A stretch of 64,000 nucleotides of DNA from Pseudomonadota bacterium (lineage in GTDB: Bacteria > Desulfobacterota > Desulfobacteria > Desulfobacterales > JAHIVH01): the NCBI GenBank assembly GCA_018816735.1, contig JAHIVH010000070.1:372001-436000 (forward strand). Direction: 5' to 3'. Positions 8,741 through 18,108 of the stretch are shown piece by piece. The notes under the pieces are model-generated. The model saw nothing but the letters and a program-made list of their open reading frames with translations, did no database searches and had not been told where the DNA came from. The stretch's first letter is position 1, and the number at the start of each line of letters is the position of its first letter. The position numbers and the translations under genes were made by a program.

Positions 8741-10384
8741 TCACATCAGGTGCCGTTTCAGGACCGTGTCCTTCAGAAAAAGTTTATCGTTTTTTTCAGG
8801 GTATTCGATGTTGTAGTGAAGTCCCCGACTTTCCTTTCGCAGCCCGGCGCACCGGATAATCAATTCGGAAACCGTGGCAATATTGCGGAGTTCAATCAGA
8901 TCTGACGTAACATTGAAATCCCAGTAATATTCCTGAATTTCCTTTTGAATGATATCAATTCTTCTTTGGGCACGTTCGAGCCTTCGGTCTGATCGTACCA
9001 CTCCCACATATTCCCACATAAACCGTCTGATTTCATCCCAGTTATGGGTGAGCATGCAGACTTCGTCACTGGGGGTGGAGCCGACCTCGTCCCACTCAAA
9101 GGGCTCGGGAGTCAGGGAAAAGTTTATTCCGGAGAGATCTTTTTTAGCCTGCTTTGCGGCCTGGTGAGCATATACAAGTGCTTCCAGAAGAGAATTGCTG
9201 GCAAGCCGGTTGGCCCCATGAAGTCCTGTACAGGCAGTTTCTCCCAATGCAAATAACCGTTTTATATCTGTCCGGCCAAAAAGATCAGTCGCCACGCCAC
9301 CACACATATAGTGTGCGGCAGGCACAACAGGAATAGGTTCCTTGGTCATGTCGATACCTAAGGACAGACATTTTTGATAGATGTTGGGAAAACGTTTTTT
9401 TACAAATGAATGATCCACATGAGTAATATCGAGAAAAACGGAATCTGCCCCGCTTTTTTTCAGCTCGGAGTCGATGGCGCGCGAAACCACATCCCTGCAT
9501 GCCAGGTCTTCCTGTGGAGAGTATTCTTTCATGAATGGCTTGCCGGAGCTATCTACAAGAATGCCTCCCTCGCCCCTTACCGCTTCTGAAATCAGAAAAT
9601 TTTTAGCTTCCGGGTGATAGAGGCATGTGGGGTGAAACTGAACAAATTCAAGGTTGGCAACTGATGCACCTGCCCGGTAGGCCATGGCAATGCCATCACC
9701 CGTGGCAATATCCGGGTTACTCGTATATTGATAGACTTTGCCGGTTCCACCCGTGGCAAGAACGGTGATTTTGGATGAAAATGTTTTGATCTGATCGGTC
9801 GTTCTATCAAGAACATAGGCACCACAGCAGTGATCCTGGCGATTTGTGGTTACAAGGCCGCTTTTCATCCGGGTCGAAAATGTAATCAAATCAATGGCAA
9901 TATGGTTTTCATAATACGTGATATTATTATTCTTTTTTATGCGGTTCACAAGAACGTTCATGACCTCCTTACCGGTCGTATCAAACGCATGAACAATTCT
10001 GTTTTGGGAGTGGCCGCCTTCCCGGCCCAGATCCAGTTCTTCAGAATTTATATCCCCATCTTTTTTGAGGTTAAAATTGACACCAAGCTTGACCAGCTCC
10101 TGTATTCTTTCAGGACCGTTTTTTACTACCATTTCAGCAACCTCCCGGTTGCAAAGTCCATCCCCGGATGCCAGAGAGTCTTCGATATGAAGATCAAAAG
10201 AGTCGAGTTGTCCAAAAACAGCAGCAATTCCCCCTTGGGCATACGCTGTGTTGCTTTCCATGAGTGATTTTTTGGTTACAATCGTCACATGGCCGAATCG
10301 TGACGCATTCAGCGCAAACATCAGACCCGCAACCCCACTTCCAATGACCAGAAAATCCGTTTTATACGTCATATAAAATGCCAT
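8741..10384 (-). CDS. nadB: L-aspartate oxidase
   Basis: 547 residues. It oxidises L-aspartate to iminoaspartate, the first step of NAD synthesis with NadA. The FAD loop is VIGSGVAGLMFAL (near 13-25). NTAYAQGGIAAV and the succinate-dehydrogenase-like HPTCLYHPEA and RGEGG segments form the active site. AAHYMCGG and GETACTGLHGANRLASNSLLE close the FAD domain, and the C-terminal helical domain is complete. In anaerobes fumarate serves as electron acceptor; that is family knowledge. The start could also be the ATG at 10372, which gives the same domain. Six bases separate it from the gene upstream. Confidence 0.95.
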   Translation of the reverse strand: MAFYMTYKTDFLVIGSGVAGLMFALNASRFGHVTIVTKKSLMESNTAYAQGGIAAVFGQLDSFDLHIEDSLASGDGLCNREVAEMVVKNGPERIQELVKLGVNFNLKKDGDINSEELDLGREGGHSQNRIVHAFDTTGKEVMNVLVNRIKKNNNITYYENHIAIDLITFSTRMKSGLVTTNRQDHCCGAYVLDRTTDQIKTFSSKITVLATGGTGKVYQYTSNPDIATGDGIAMAYRAGASVANLEFVQFHPTCLYHPEAKNFLISEAVRGEGGILVDSSGKPFMKEYSPQEDLACRDVVSRAIDSELKKSGADSVFLDITHVDHSFVKKRFPNIYQKCLSLGIDMTKEPIPVVPAAHYMCGGVATDLFGRTDIKRLFALGETACTGLHGANRLASNSLLEALVYAHQAAKQAKKDLSGINFSLTPEPFEWDEVGSTPSDEVCMLTHNWDEIRRFMWEYVGVVRSDRRLERAQRRIDIIQKEIQEYYWDFNVTSDLIELRNIATVSELIIRCAGLRKESRGLHYNIEYPEKNDKLFLKDTVLKRHLM

Positions 10385-10390
10385 CCTGAT

Positions 10391-11032
10391 TTAATAAAGA
10401 GACGATTGTTTGCGTCCGCTTTTAAAAATGATACCAATAATAATACCAAGAAGCAGAACACCTGCACCAAATGCAAAGAAACTTAAGTATTTCTGTTGAA
10501 GTTTTTCTTTCAGAATTTCCATGGTGCTGGTTTGTTCCACAAGTTGTTTGGAGGATTTTTCATAACTGGTTTTAAGTTTAAAATAATCAGCAGATCCTTT
10601 TTTCAGGGATTCATGTGCATTTGAGATCTCTTCAAACTGTTTTTTGATTTCGGAAAGTTCAGTCTGGAGATTCGTATTCTCCGTTTTGTAGCTTTCCGCT
10701 TTTTCAACAAGGGATTCATATTTTTCAGTGAGTTTTTGGTGGTTGCTCTCAAGCGCTTTAAGCTGCATGGCTGTTGGAATTTTATCTGTCAGAAATCGGT
10801 TTAAAACCCAGCCTTCCTTACCGGAGGATAATAGCCTTACCTTGCTCCATTCCTCACCTTTTTCAATAATATTGACGTTTTGGCCGGATTCGATCATGGA
10901 CAAAATTTTATGATCGGTTCCCGGGCCGGTTCTCAGTGTTATTTTTAACACTTCATGAATATACATGGTTTCGGCAAAACCGGTGGCTGAAAAAAGAAGC
11001 AGGAAAGTACAGGCAAATAGTGTGCGTTTCAT
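10391..11032 (-). CDS. SH3 domain membrane protein, TIGR04211/YgiM type
   Basis: 213 residues from the ATG at 11032, preceded by GGAG. A signal peptide (about 1-20, ending ATGFAE) leads into one bacterial SH3 domain (about 22-85; LRTGPGTDHKI, GWVLNRFL). A coiled coil (about 95-175) and a single C-terminal membrane helix (about 182-204, FFAFGAGVLLLGIIIGIIF) follow, with a short basic tail. This is the layout of the TIGR04211/YgiM family: periplasmic SH3 and coil, anchored at the C-terminus. The role is not established; a cell-wall contact is plausible. It lies 6 bp upstream of nadB on the same strand, but the two are functionally unrelated as far as known. Confidence 0.8.
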   Translation of the reverse strand: MKRTLFACTFLLLFSATGFAETMYIHEVLKITLRTGPGTDHKILSMIESGQNVNIIEKGEEWSKVRLLSSGKEGWVLNRFLTDKIPTAMQLKALESNHQKLTEKYESLVEKAESYKTENTNLQTELSEIKKQFEEISNAHESLKKGSADYFKLKTSYEKSSKQLVEQTSTMEILKEKLQQKYLSFFAFGAGVLLLGIIIGIIFKSGRKQSSLY

Positions 11033-11348
11033 AATCAATCATCTCCATGATAATGGGTTATATCAAAAATCAGTTAAAAGCACCGGATGTTATTTGTGCT
11101 CAAATCTTATTTGAAATTAAATAATTTACCTTAATGTATTTGTGTTAATATTTACAGTATGTCAATGGTTTCATCAAAAAAATATTGATGATAGTAAATA
11201 TTTAATATATTTCTTTATTCAGTGTTTTGTGAAATGGAATTTGTTTTTTCATGATCCATAGTAGTCCTGAAAGCCTTAAACGGGCCGTTTCACATAAACA
11301 AAGTATTAGACGGATATGGGGAAAAATGGTTTTCCATGGGTGGGGCAA
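11033..11348. other. intergenic region between divergent genes
   Basis: 316 AT-rich bases separate the divergent SH3 and DUF1178 genes and must hold both promoters. I see no gene, RNA or convincing hairpin in it. Confidence 0.5.
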
Positions 11349-11792
11349 ATGATAGCATTTGATCTAAATTGCGGCAACGGGCACACCTTTGAGGGGTGGT
11401 TTAAAGATAATGACGCGTTTCAGAATCAGCTCAAAACAGGGATGATTTCATGTCCGGTCTGCGACAGCAGAGATATTACCAAGGCTCTTTCTACATTTGC
11501 CATTGCGAAAGGGAACAGAAGTGGACATTCGCGTGCGATGACCCTGAACAATTCTCCGCAAAAAGCCCTGATGGCGTTAAACCGGCAAATTGCGGATTTT
11601 GTTGAAAAGAATTTTGACGATGTGGGTTCCGATTTTGCCAAAGAAGCCCTTAAAATTCACTGTGGTGTCTCAGAACCTCGAAATATCCGTGGTGTAAGTA
11701 CGTCCGAGGAAGAAAAGATTTTAAAGGATGAGGGGGTGGAATTTATTAAGGTTCCTGCGCTTCCGGAAACAGATAAGGATTTTGATGCCTGA
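11349..11792 (+). CDS. DUF1178 family protein
   Basis: 147 residues from the ATG at 11349. This start matches the family, whose members begin MIxFDLxCxxGHxFEGWF; here MIAFDLNCGNGHTFEGWF. A start further upstream at 11316 would only add a non-matching tail. A second Cys pair (CPVCDSRDI, about 38-46) forms, with the first Cys and His, a likely zinc-ribbon site. The C-terminal half is predicted helical and ends with acidic residues. Function is unknown. GTGGGG precedes the start. Confidence 0.85.
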   Translation: MIAFDLNCGNGHTFEGWFKDNDAFQNQLKTGMISCPVCDSRDITKALSTFAIAKGNRSGHSRAMTLNNSPQKALMALNRQIADFVEKNFDDVGSDFAKEALKIHCGVSEPRNIRGVSTSEEEKILKDEGVEFIKVPALPETDKDFDA

Positions 11793-12051
11793 AATGATGG
11801 AGATAGGAATCGCATCCGGATTCGTACAAATACCATATTGACTTTTAGATCCTGATATTGCATAATTTTTCCCACTGATTATGTCACTTTTCGATTTATT
11901 GGCCATTAATAAAACGACTCTAAGTTTTTCATGAAAATAATTTCCAAACGTTTTACCCTGATAGCATATATTTTACGACAAATGCAGCCATAGGGCTTTT
12001 TTATCAGACCGCTATAACCATTTTTACAAAACTAATTAACAGGAGGTTATT

Positions 12052-12615
12052 ATGAAACGATTGATACTCATGGGAATTGGCAGTGTTGCCGTTTGTTTGA
12101 TGCTTAACGTCGGCCTGGCAGCAGAAAAGGCCCCCCAGAAAATTTATGATCTTGCCAACAAAACATTGGCCCAGTTGGGATCGGATCCGGTCATTGTGGA
12201 AGCTGTAAAAGCGGAAAACGCCAAAGGGAAAACCCTAGCCGCCGTAAAGGCGATGGATGACAAGTGGCGGGCCACTCCGGGAATAGCAGATAACATGAAG
12301 GCCATTATGGAGTCTCCTTGTGGCAAACGGCTGAGAGAAATTCAGGCCAGTGCGTCTTATTATGCAGAAATTTTTGTCATGGATGATAAGGGGGCAAACG
12401 TGGCCATGACAGACAAGACGTCTGACTACTGGCAGGGAGATGAAGCCAAGTTTAAAAATGCCTACAGTGATGGAAAAGGTGCTGTGTTTGTAGATGATGT
12501 TGAATTTGATGACAGCTCTCAGGCCTACCTGGTGCAGGTTTCCGTGCCGGTAAAAGATGGTGAAACCGTGATCGGTGCCATTACCTTTGGTATTGATGTG
12601 GATAAAGTGGAATAG
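12052..12615 (+). CDS. exported PDC/Cache-type sensor protein
   Basis: 187 residues. A signal peptide (about 1-23, cut after GLAA) is followed by one compact domain with no membrane anchor. ASYYAEIFVMDDKGANVAMT, DYWQGDEAK, VDDVEFDDSSQAYLVQVSVPV and GAITFGIDVDKV follow the strand pattern of PDC/Cache ligand-binding domains, which usually form the periplasmic part of chemoreceptors and kinases. Here the domain stands alone and is secreted. The chemoreceptor gene begins 35 bp downstream, so the two probably act together: this protein binds a small molecule and docks to the receptor. AGGAGG lies 5 bases before the ATG. Confidence 0.8.
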   Translation: MKRLILMGIGSVAVCLMLNVGLAAEKAPQKIYDLANKTLAQLGSDPVIVEAVKAENAKGKTLAAVKAMDDKWRATPGIADNMKAIMESPCGKRLREIQASASYYAEIFVMDDKGANVAMTDKTSDYWQGDEAKFKNAYSDGKGAVFVDDVEFDDSSQAYLVQVSVPVKDGETVIGAITFGIDVDKVE

Positions 12616-12650
12616 ATTTGAAATGTCTTGAAAAAAGGAGCATTCAGGCG

Positions 12651-14348
12651 ATGTTTCGATTCAGGGATGTTAAACTTCGGATCAAAATGATCATAGGATT
12701 TTTGGTGATGGTGATCTTTATTGTCATAGCCGGAGGTGCCGGTTATATCGGATTGATTAAAATTAAAACCAACCTGAACGATATTTTGTTAAACCGGATG
12801 CCCAATCTGGAATTGCTCATTCAAACTGACAGGGATTTGCATCAGTTGATTGCTGCAGAACGGGCCATGATTTTTTCAAATCCAAAATCAGATATATTTA
12901 AAGAGCTTGTAAACGAATATCAGGAAAATCTGAAGACAGCCGAATCCCAGATGCGTATCTACAAAGAAAAGGTATTGTCCCCGGAAGAAACAGATATTTT
13001 ACAGGAGTTTGAATCGATTTTCAAAGATTGGAAAGCATTGTCCAAAAGAGTGGTGGACGGCAGGACGGAAGATACCAGAGACGGACGGCGGGAAGCACTG
13101 GATCTGACTCTGGGGAAAGCCCGGGAAAGATTTGATGACATGAGGGTACAGTTGTCCAAACTTACAGAGCTCAATATCTCCCTGTCTCACTCAACCCGGG
13201 ATGAGGCACTTCAAACATACAGAAGCGCGGTCTCTGTTGTGATGGGCGTTATTATATTAAGCCTGATCGCAGCCGCTGCCATGGCTGTGTTCATCAGCCA
13301 GTCCGTGGCCAATCCGGTATTGAGAGCGTCGGACGGGTTGAAGGACATCGCAGAAGGAGAGGGGGATCTGACGGTCAGGCTCAAAGCTGCCGGAAAAGAT
13401 GAAGTGGGTGATCTGATCCGCTGGTTCAATATCTTTATTGATAAACTACATGATATCATAAAAGATATTGCCGGAAACGCTGATGTAATGAATACGTCCT
13501 CCAAAGGTCTTTCTGAGCTGTCGGCATTTCTTGCCAAAGGGGCCGAGGAGGTTTCGGAAAAAGCCAACACGGTCAATAAGTCCGCAGACAATGTCAATAC
13601 GGTGATCAGTTCCGTTGCCTCAGCCGTTGAGCAGGTCACACAAAATGCCAATATCGTCGCCAGTGCGACGGAAGAAATGACTGCGACCATCCATGAAATT
13701 GCCAAAAGCACGGAAAAGGCCCGTTTGATATCGGAAAATGCGGTTTCCCAGGTGGAAAGCGCCACAAGTGGTGTTGCAAAACTGGGTGCAGCCGCAAAAG
13801 AGATCGAAGCTGTGACCGAGGTGATCACTGAAATTTCAGAACAGACAAACCTGTTATCATTAAATGCAACGATTGAGGCAGCAAGGGCCGGTGAAGCGGG
13901 GAAGGGGTTTGCCGTGGTCGCAAATGAAATCAAGGCGTTGGCCAGGCAGACATCCGAGGCGACTCAGAACATCAAGGAAAAAATTGAAGGCATTCAAAGC
14001 TCCACATCCACAACTGTTTCTGACATCGAAGGCATTACATCTGTCATCAATGAGGTGAATGATATTGTGGCGACCATTGCGGCATCGGTAGAAGAGCAAT
14101 CCGCTACAACCAATGAGATTGCAAGCAATATCGTCCAAATTTCAACCGGCATTCAGAGCGTTAGTGAAAATATTTCCCAGTGCGCGGGCTCCTCAACTGA
14201 AATAGCAGAGGAAATGTCCACTGTGAATGCCGCTGTCTCCGAAATGACGAACAATTGTTCCCAGGTCAAGAAAAACACCATGGATATTGCCAAGCTTGCA
14301 AGTGCCTTAAAAGACAAGATCGGTGTGTTTAAGGTCAACAGGGGGTAA
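12651..14348 (+). CDS. methyl-accepting chemotaxis protein
   Basis: 565 residues from the ATG at 12651, which follows AAAAGGAG; the TTG at 12618 has no such site. Membrane helix 1 (about 12-34) is followed by a periplasmic four-helix bundle (about 35-195), membrane helix 2 (about 200-222), a HAMP domain (about 222-275) and the coiled-coil signalling domain. The hairpin tip [18 protein letters not shown] is intact, so it should contact CheA and CheW. No C-terminal methyltransferase-docking pentapeptide is present. The 3' end overlaps the opposing recD2 gene by 42 bp. Probably cotranscribed with the PDC protein upstream. Confidence 0.93.
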   Translation: MFRFRDVKLRIKMIIGFLVMVIFIVIAGGAGYIGLIKIKTNLNDILLNRMPNLELLIQTDRDLHQLIAAERAMIFSNPKSDIFKELVNEYQENLKTAESQMRIYKEKVLSPEETDILQEFESIFKDWKALSKRVVDGRTEDTRDGRREALDLTLGKARERFDDMRVQLSKLTELNISLSHSTRDEALQTYRSAVSVVMGVIILSLIAAAAMAVFISQSVANPVLRASDGLKDIAEGEGDLTVRLKAAGKDEVGDLIRWFNIFIDKLHDIIKDIAGNADVMNTSSKGLSELSAFLAKGAEEVSEKANTVNKSADNVNTVISSVASAVEQVTQNANIVASATEEMTATIHEIAKSTEKARLISENAVSQVESATSGVAKLGAAAKEIEAVTEVITEISEQTNLLSLNATIEAARAGEAGKGFAVVANEIKALARQTSEATQNIKEKIEGIQSSTSTTVSDIEGITSVINEVNDIVATIAASVEEQSATTNEIASNIVQISTGIQSVSENISQCAGSSTEIAEEMSTVNAAVSEMTNNCSQVKKNTMDIAKLASALKDKIGVFKVNRG

Positions 14349-16520
14349 GGGGCCCATCAGGTTTATCAGTCGAATATCAAGGGCGGAATTTCTTTTTCGC
14401 TGCTTGTCGTTGTTCAAGGCAATGGCAAATGCCCTTGACGTGCCGATCAGGATGACCAGTTTTTTTCCCCGCGTGATTGCCGTATAAAGCAGATTTCTCT
14501 GAAGCAGGGGGAAATGTTGTTCCATGAGAGGAATGATCACAGCCGGATATTCCGAGCCTTGTGATTTATGAACGGATATGGCATATGCAAGCGTCAGTTC
14601 ATGCAGTTCCTCAAGATGATAGTCCACCAGCCTGTCCTCGTAGTTAACGGTGAGCCTGTTCTCGCTTTTATCCAATGCGTGTATTGTTCCAATATCCCCG
14701 TTAAACACCTCTTTTTCATAATTGTTTTTTAGATGCATGACCTTGTCTCCGGGTTTGAATTTTCTCCCGGAATAGTCAAAATGTGTTTTTTCAGGATTCA
14801 TGGCATCCTGAAGAATCTGATTGAGATGAATGGTGCCCACATCTCCTTTGTGCATGGGGGTGAGAACCTGAATATCCTTCATGGGGTCAAGACCATAGCT
14901 CTTGGGAATTCTCTGGCAGCACAGTTCAACAATCCGCTCAACGACTTTTGGCGGTGAAGCCGTCTCAATAAAGTAGAACTCGGAAAGTTTTTTGGAATTC
15001 GATTGTTTCTTCAAGTCCGGAAATTGTCCTTGCCTCACTGCATGGGCGTTAATAATAATGGGGCTCTCTTTTGCCTGCCGGAATATTTTTTTCAGGGAAA
15101 AGGTTTTGATCTTATTCGACTGGATCATGTCTGACAGCACATTTCCCGGACCCACAGAAGGGAGCTGAAAAATATCTCCTACGATAATGATGGACGCTGA
15201 AAAGGGAAGGGCATTAAACAGGTGATACATAAGAATCGTATCCACCATTGAGGCTTCATCAATGATCAAAATATCTGTATCTAGCGGCGTATCCCTGTTC
15301 TTTTCAAATTGCCCTTCCTTATGGTTGAATCCAATCAGTTTATGGATGGTTGATGCTTTCCGGCCGGTAACCTCGGATAACCGTCTTGCTGCCCGGCCGG
15401 TGGGGGCGGCAAGGAGTACCCGTTTGCCGATCAGATTGAATATGGAAAGAATCGAACGGATCAGGGTGGTTTTTCCTGTTCCCGGACCGCCAGTGATGAT
15501 CACGGCACGATGATACAGAATATCTTCCAGCACTTCCAGCTGCTCTTTTGAGGGATTGATAGCCAGGCGCGTGACGATTTCATCTACAATTTTGTCCCTG
15601 TCCATACCCCGGTTTGTTACTGGCATGGAAAGAAGGGCGGATAATCTGGCGGCAATCCCTTTTTCAGCATTATAAAGGGCTTTCGGGTATACAGCTGTTT
15701 CCGGTTTTTCATCATTCAGGCATTCGGCTGCAAGCACTCCCAGATCAATTAAATCCTTAATAGCGATTTTCACTTTCTCATGGGGAATGCCAAAACTGGC
15801 GCACCTTTTTACAAGCGCCTCAAGCGCCATATACACATGTCCGTCTGAGGCACCTGCTTCCAAGGTGAAATGGATGCATGCAGAAATTCTTCGCTGATCA
15901 TCCCGCGGTACACCGATCTGATTGGCCAGGTTGTCGATCAGATGAAAATCGAGGTCAAAAATATCAGCAAGCAACTGGTAAGGATTCTTTTCGATCACGT
16001 GAAGGGCACTCTTGCCATATGCTTTAATAACAGGTGCGACCAATGAAACGGGAAAGTTTTTTTCCTTGAAAAAATTCATAAGGGATCGGGTTGCATGATG
16101 ATCTTTCCAGGTGTCGTGCAGGCGGTTGGCAAGAATATCGCCGATACCGGAAACGGATTTAAGTTTTTCAGGCTCCTTTTCAATGGTTTCAAACGTGTTT
16201 TCTTCAAACCGGTTGACGATGTGTTTTATTTTTTTCCGGGTCAACCCTTTGATGCCAAGGGATTTTAAATATCTGGTTATTTCACTTGTGGTCGTAGGGA
16301 GGATCGTTTCGAATGAATCAATTTTGAATTGCTGCCCGTATTTGGCGTGGGTTTCCCATTGCCCCTGAATTTTTAGCGGTTCGTGGGGATTGATCCCTGC
16401 CAGAAAGCCAACCACAGTGATCGTGGTCTCGGGATTAAGGGTCGAAAATCTGGCGATAGTGTAATAGTTATCTTCATTGGTGTACGTAATATGTGTGAGA
16501 TGGCCCTTAAGCGTAATCAT
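14307..16520 (-). CDS. recD2: RecD-like ATP-dependent DNA helicase (RecD2)
   Basis: 737 residues from the ATG at 16520. That start makes an ATGA overlap with gmhB and gives the usual RecD2 beginning (MITLKGHLTHITY). An N-terminal OB-like domain and helix-hairpin-helix stretches (about 90-200; SVSGIGDILANRL) precede two helicase lobes. The lobes carry Walker A GGPGTGKTT (near 343), DILIIDEASMVD, GDIFQLPSVGPG and LAYAISVHKSQGSEY. RecD2 proteins unwind DNA 5' to 3' and act in repair without RecBC. The C-terminus overlaps the end of the chemoreceptor gene. Cytoplasmic. Confidence 0.93.
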   Translation of the reverse strand: MITLKGHLTHITYTNEDNYYTIARFSTLNPETTITVVGFLAGINPHEPLKIQGQWETHAKYGQQFKIDSFETILPTTTSEITRYLKSLGIKGLTRKKIKHIVNRFEENTFETIEKEPEKLKSVSGIGDILANRLHDTWKDHHATRSLMNFFKEKNFPVSLVAPVIKAYGKSALHVIEKNPYQLLADIFDLDFHLIDNLANQIGVPRDDQRRISACIHFTLEAGASDGHVYMALEALVKRCASFGIPHEKVKIAIKDLIDLGVLAAECLNDEKPETAVYPKALYNAEKGIAARLSALLSMPVTNRGMDRDKIVDEIVTRLAINPSKEQLEVLEDILYHRAVIITGGPGTGKTTLIRSILSIFNLIGKRVLLAAPTGRAARRLSEVTGRKASTIHKLIGFNHKEGQFEKNRDTPLDTDILIIDEASMVDTILMYHLFNALPFSASIIIVGDIFQLPSVGPGNVLSDMIQSNKIKTFSLKKIFRQAKESPIIINAHAVRQGQFPDLKKQSNSKKLSEFYFIETASPPKVVERIVELCCQRIPKSYGLDPMKDIQVLTPMHKGDVGTIHLNQILQDAMNPEKTHFDYSGRKFKPGDKVMHLKNNYEKEVFNGDIGTIHALDKSENRLTVNYEDRLVDYHLEELHELTLAYAISVHKSQGSEYPAVIIPLMEQHFPLLQRNLLYTAITRGKKLVILIGTSRAFAIALNNDKQRKRNSALDIRLINLMGPLPPVDLKHTDLVF

Positions 16521-17104
16521 TTGAAAGAAGAAAACGTAAGCTGGTTGATAATCCATGTTGCAGCGTCGTTCAGATCTTCAGCAACATGATCCGGAGGCGT
16601 GTTTTGGGCAAGAAGCGTTTGAAGTGCACCTATCCCGTTTCCGGTTTTTACCAGAACGGATTTTCCCACGCCCGCATGTCTTGCACACGCCATATCCTTT
16701 ACACTGTCCCCCACCATAACCGATTCGGCCAGGTCGATATCATATTTTTTCCTGGCCTTGAAAATCAGGCCTGGGTTGGGTTTTCTGCAGTCACAGTCAT
16801 CTTCCGGTGCATGGGGGCAATAAAAAATATCCTTGATATGACCGCCATTTGCGAGAACACCTTTAACCATTTTTGAAAAAATGAGATCAAGTTCTTCCTT
16901 TGAGACCATTTTTCTGTTGATAACGGACTGGTTGGTGATGACAATGACGTCAAGTCCATTTTCCGTAAACCGTTTGATGGCCTCAAGGCTTCCCGGAATA
17001 AATTCGAATTCGTCAGGACGTTTGATATAGTCTGGTGAATCCTGGTTGATGACCCCGTCTCTGTCAAGAAAAACCGTTTGTCGTGAAGGTTTTTTGGATT
17101 TCAT
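16517..17104 (-). CDS. gmhB: D-glycero-beta-D-manno-heptose 1,7-bisphosphate 7-phosphatase
   Basis: 195 residues from the ATG at 17104, which fits the family length; a longer frame begins at 17188 but adds an unrelated tail. HAD phosphatase of the histidinol-phosphate/GmhB type. FLDRDGVIN holds the nucleophile Asp and the acid Asp, VITNQS is motif II, and MVGDSVKDM holds the metal Asp residues. A Cys/His zinc knuckle (CPHAPEDDCDCRKP) is typical of GmhB. The enzyme makes heptose 1-phosphate for lipopolysaccharide core. It couples by a 4-base ATGA overlap to recD2, although no shared function is evident. Confidence 0.9.
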   Translation of the reverse strand: MKSKKPSRQTVFLDRDGVINQDSPDYIKRPDEFEFIPGSLEAIKRFTENGLDVIVITNQSVINRKMVSKEELDLIFSKMVKGVLANGGHIKDIFYCPHAPEDDCDCRKPNPGLIFKARKKYDIDLAESVMVGDSVKDMACARHAGVGKSVLVKTGNGIGALQTLLAQNTPPDHVAEDLNDAATWIINQLTFSSFK

Positions 17105-17302
17105 GGCATATGGATAATCAAAATTTGATGAAAAAGTAAAGCCGGTTTTAGTGAGCGGGGAAATCAGGGGCGGTATATAGTCGGTCAAACCAGCCAGCCT
17201 TTAATCTGGCGGGCTTGCGATTGGGTAAGGAAATTTTTAATCAATAATAGTTGCTGTAGTCAAAACCAGCTGTACAGCTATCAACGGCGTTTTCGATATT
17301 TT

Positions 17303-18073
17303 TCATTCAGCCACCACAAATGCCTGTGGAAATCCTTTTGAGGCGATTGCTTCTTCAAAGGCCTTGGCTTCAGACAGATCAGAAAAATGGCCTATCCGGA
17401 CCCGGTAGAACGTTTCCATGCCCAGTTGAAAAGGAACCAGATGGGCATTCTCATATTCACCGGAAAGGGAATGGGTTAGTCTTTCCGCATTTTCACGCTC
17501 CTTGAATGCGCCGATCTGAATAACGAAATTGCCTGAGTAGTAATCTCCAGGGATGAATGTTAGAGGTGTCTTTTCATCTTTATCCGGATCCGGTGTTCCC
17601 AGGGCAATGACTTCAACCGGTGCGGTTCCCGGACCGACGATGTCAAGTTCTTTGGCAGCCGTGTACGAGAGATCAATAATTCTGCCTGCCACAAACGGTC
17701 CACGGTCATTGATCCTTACGGTGATCTTTTTATCATTCACTTTGTTTTCAATCCGTACCCAGGTACCCAGAGGGAGGGTTTTATGGGCAGCAGTCATGGC
17801 ATACATGTTGTAGATTTCGCCATTGGCTGTTTTTTTACCATGAAAATCTTTCCCGTACCATGAAGCAAGGCCTTCTTGTCGAAATCCTCTTGAATGGGGA
17901 ATCGGATGATACCAGATATTTCCTATTTTATAGGGAGATATTTTTTGGTTTGATGGGGCTGGTTCCCTTTTTTCCGGCAAAGGTTGCCGGGGCAGGCAAC
18001 CTTCCAGGGTAAATATAAATAATAATACAGCAGTGCTTATTGAAAAAATATGTCGGAAAATAGTATTTCCCAT
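17303..18073 (-). CDS. rlpA: septal ring lytic transglycosylase RlpA with SPOR domain
   Basis: 256 residues. A lipoprotein signal (LEGC, Cys near 26) suggests outer-membrane anchoring. The double-psi barrel (about 65-155) has the RlpA motifs GLASWYGKDFHGKKTANGE, HKTLPLGTWVRI and RINDRGPF, including the catalytic-site Asp and His. A C-terminal SPOR domain (about 180-255, FVIQIGAFKERENAERL) targets denuded glycan at division sites. It cleaves or remodels naked glycan strands. It is 35 bp downstream of lon, possibly cotranscribed. Confidence 0.92.
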   Translation of the reverse strand: MGNTIFRHIFSISTAVLLFIFTLEGCLPRQPLPEKREPAPSNQKISPYKIGNIWYHPIPHSRGFRQEGLASWYGKDFHGKKTANGEIYNMYAMTAAHKTLPLGTWVRIENKVNDKKITVRINDRGPFVAGRIIDLSYTAAKELDIVGPGTAPVEVIALGTPDPDKDEKTPLTFIPGDYYSGNFVIQIGAFKERENAERLTHSLSGEYENAHLVPFQLGMETFYRVRIGHFSDLSEAKAFEEAIASKGFPQAFVVAE

Positions 18074-18108
18074 ATGGATATCAATTTGCTGGTGGTAGCT
18101 GTATGGCC

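Noticed and set aside
13211..13933. 240-codon minus-strand frame inside the chemoreceptor gene
   Set aside because: It is antisense to the well-supported receptor and shows low-complexity Ser/Ala composition typical of shadow frames.
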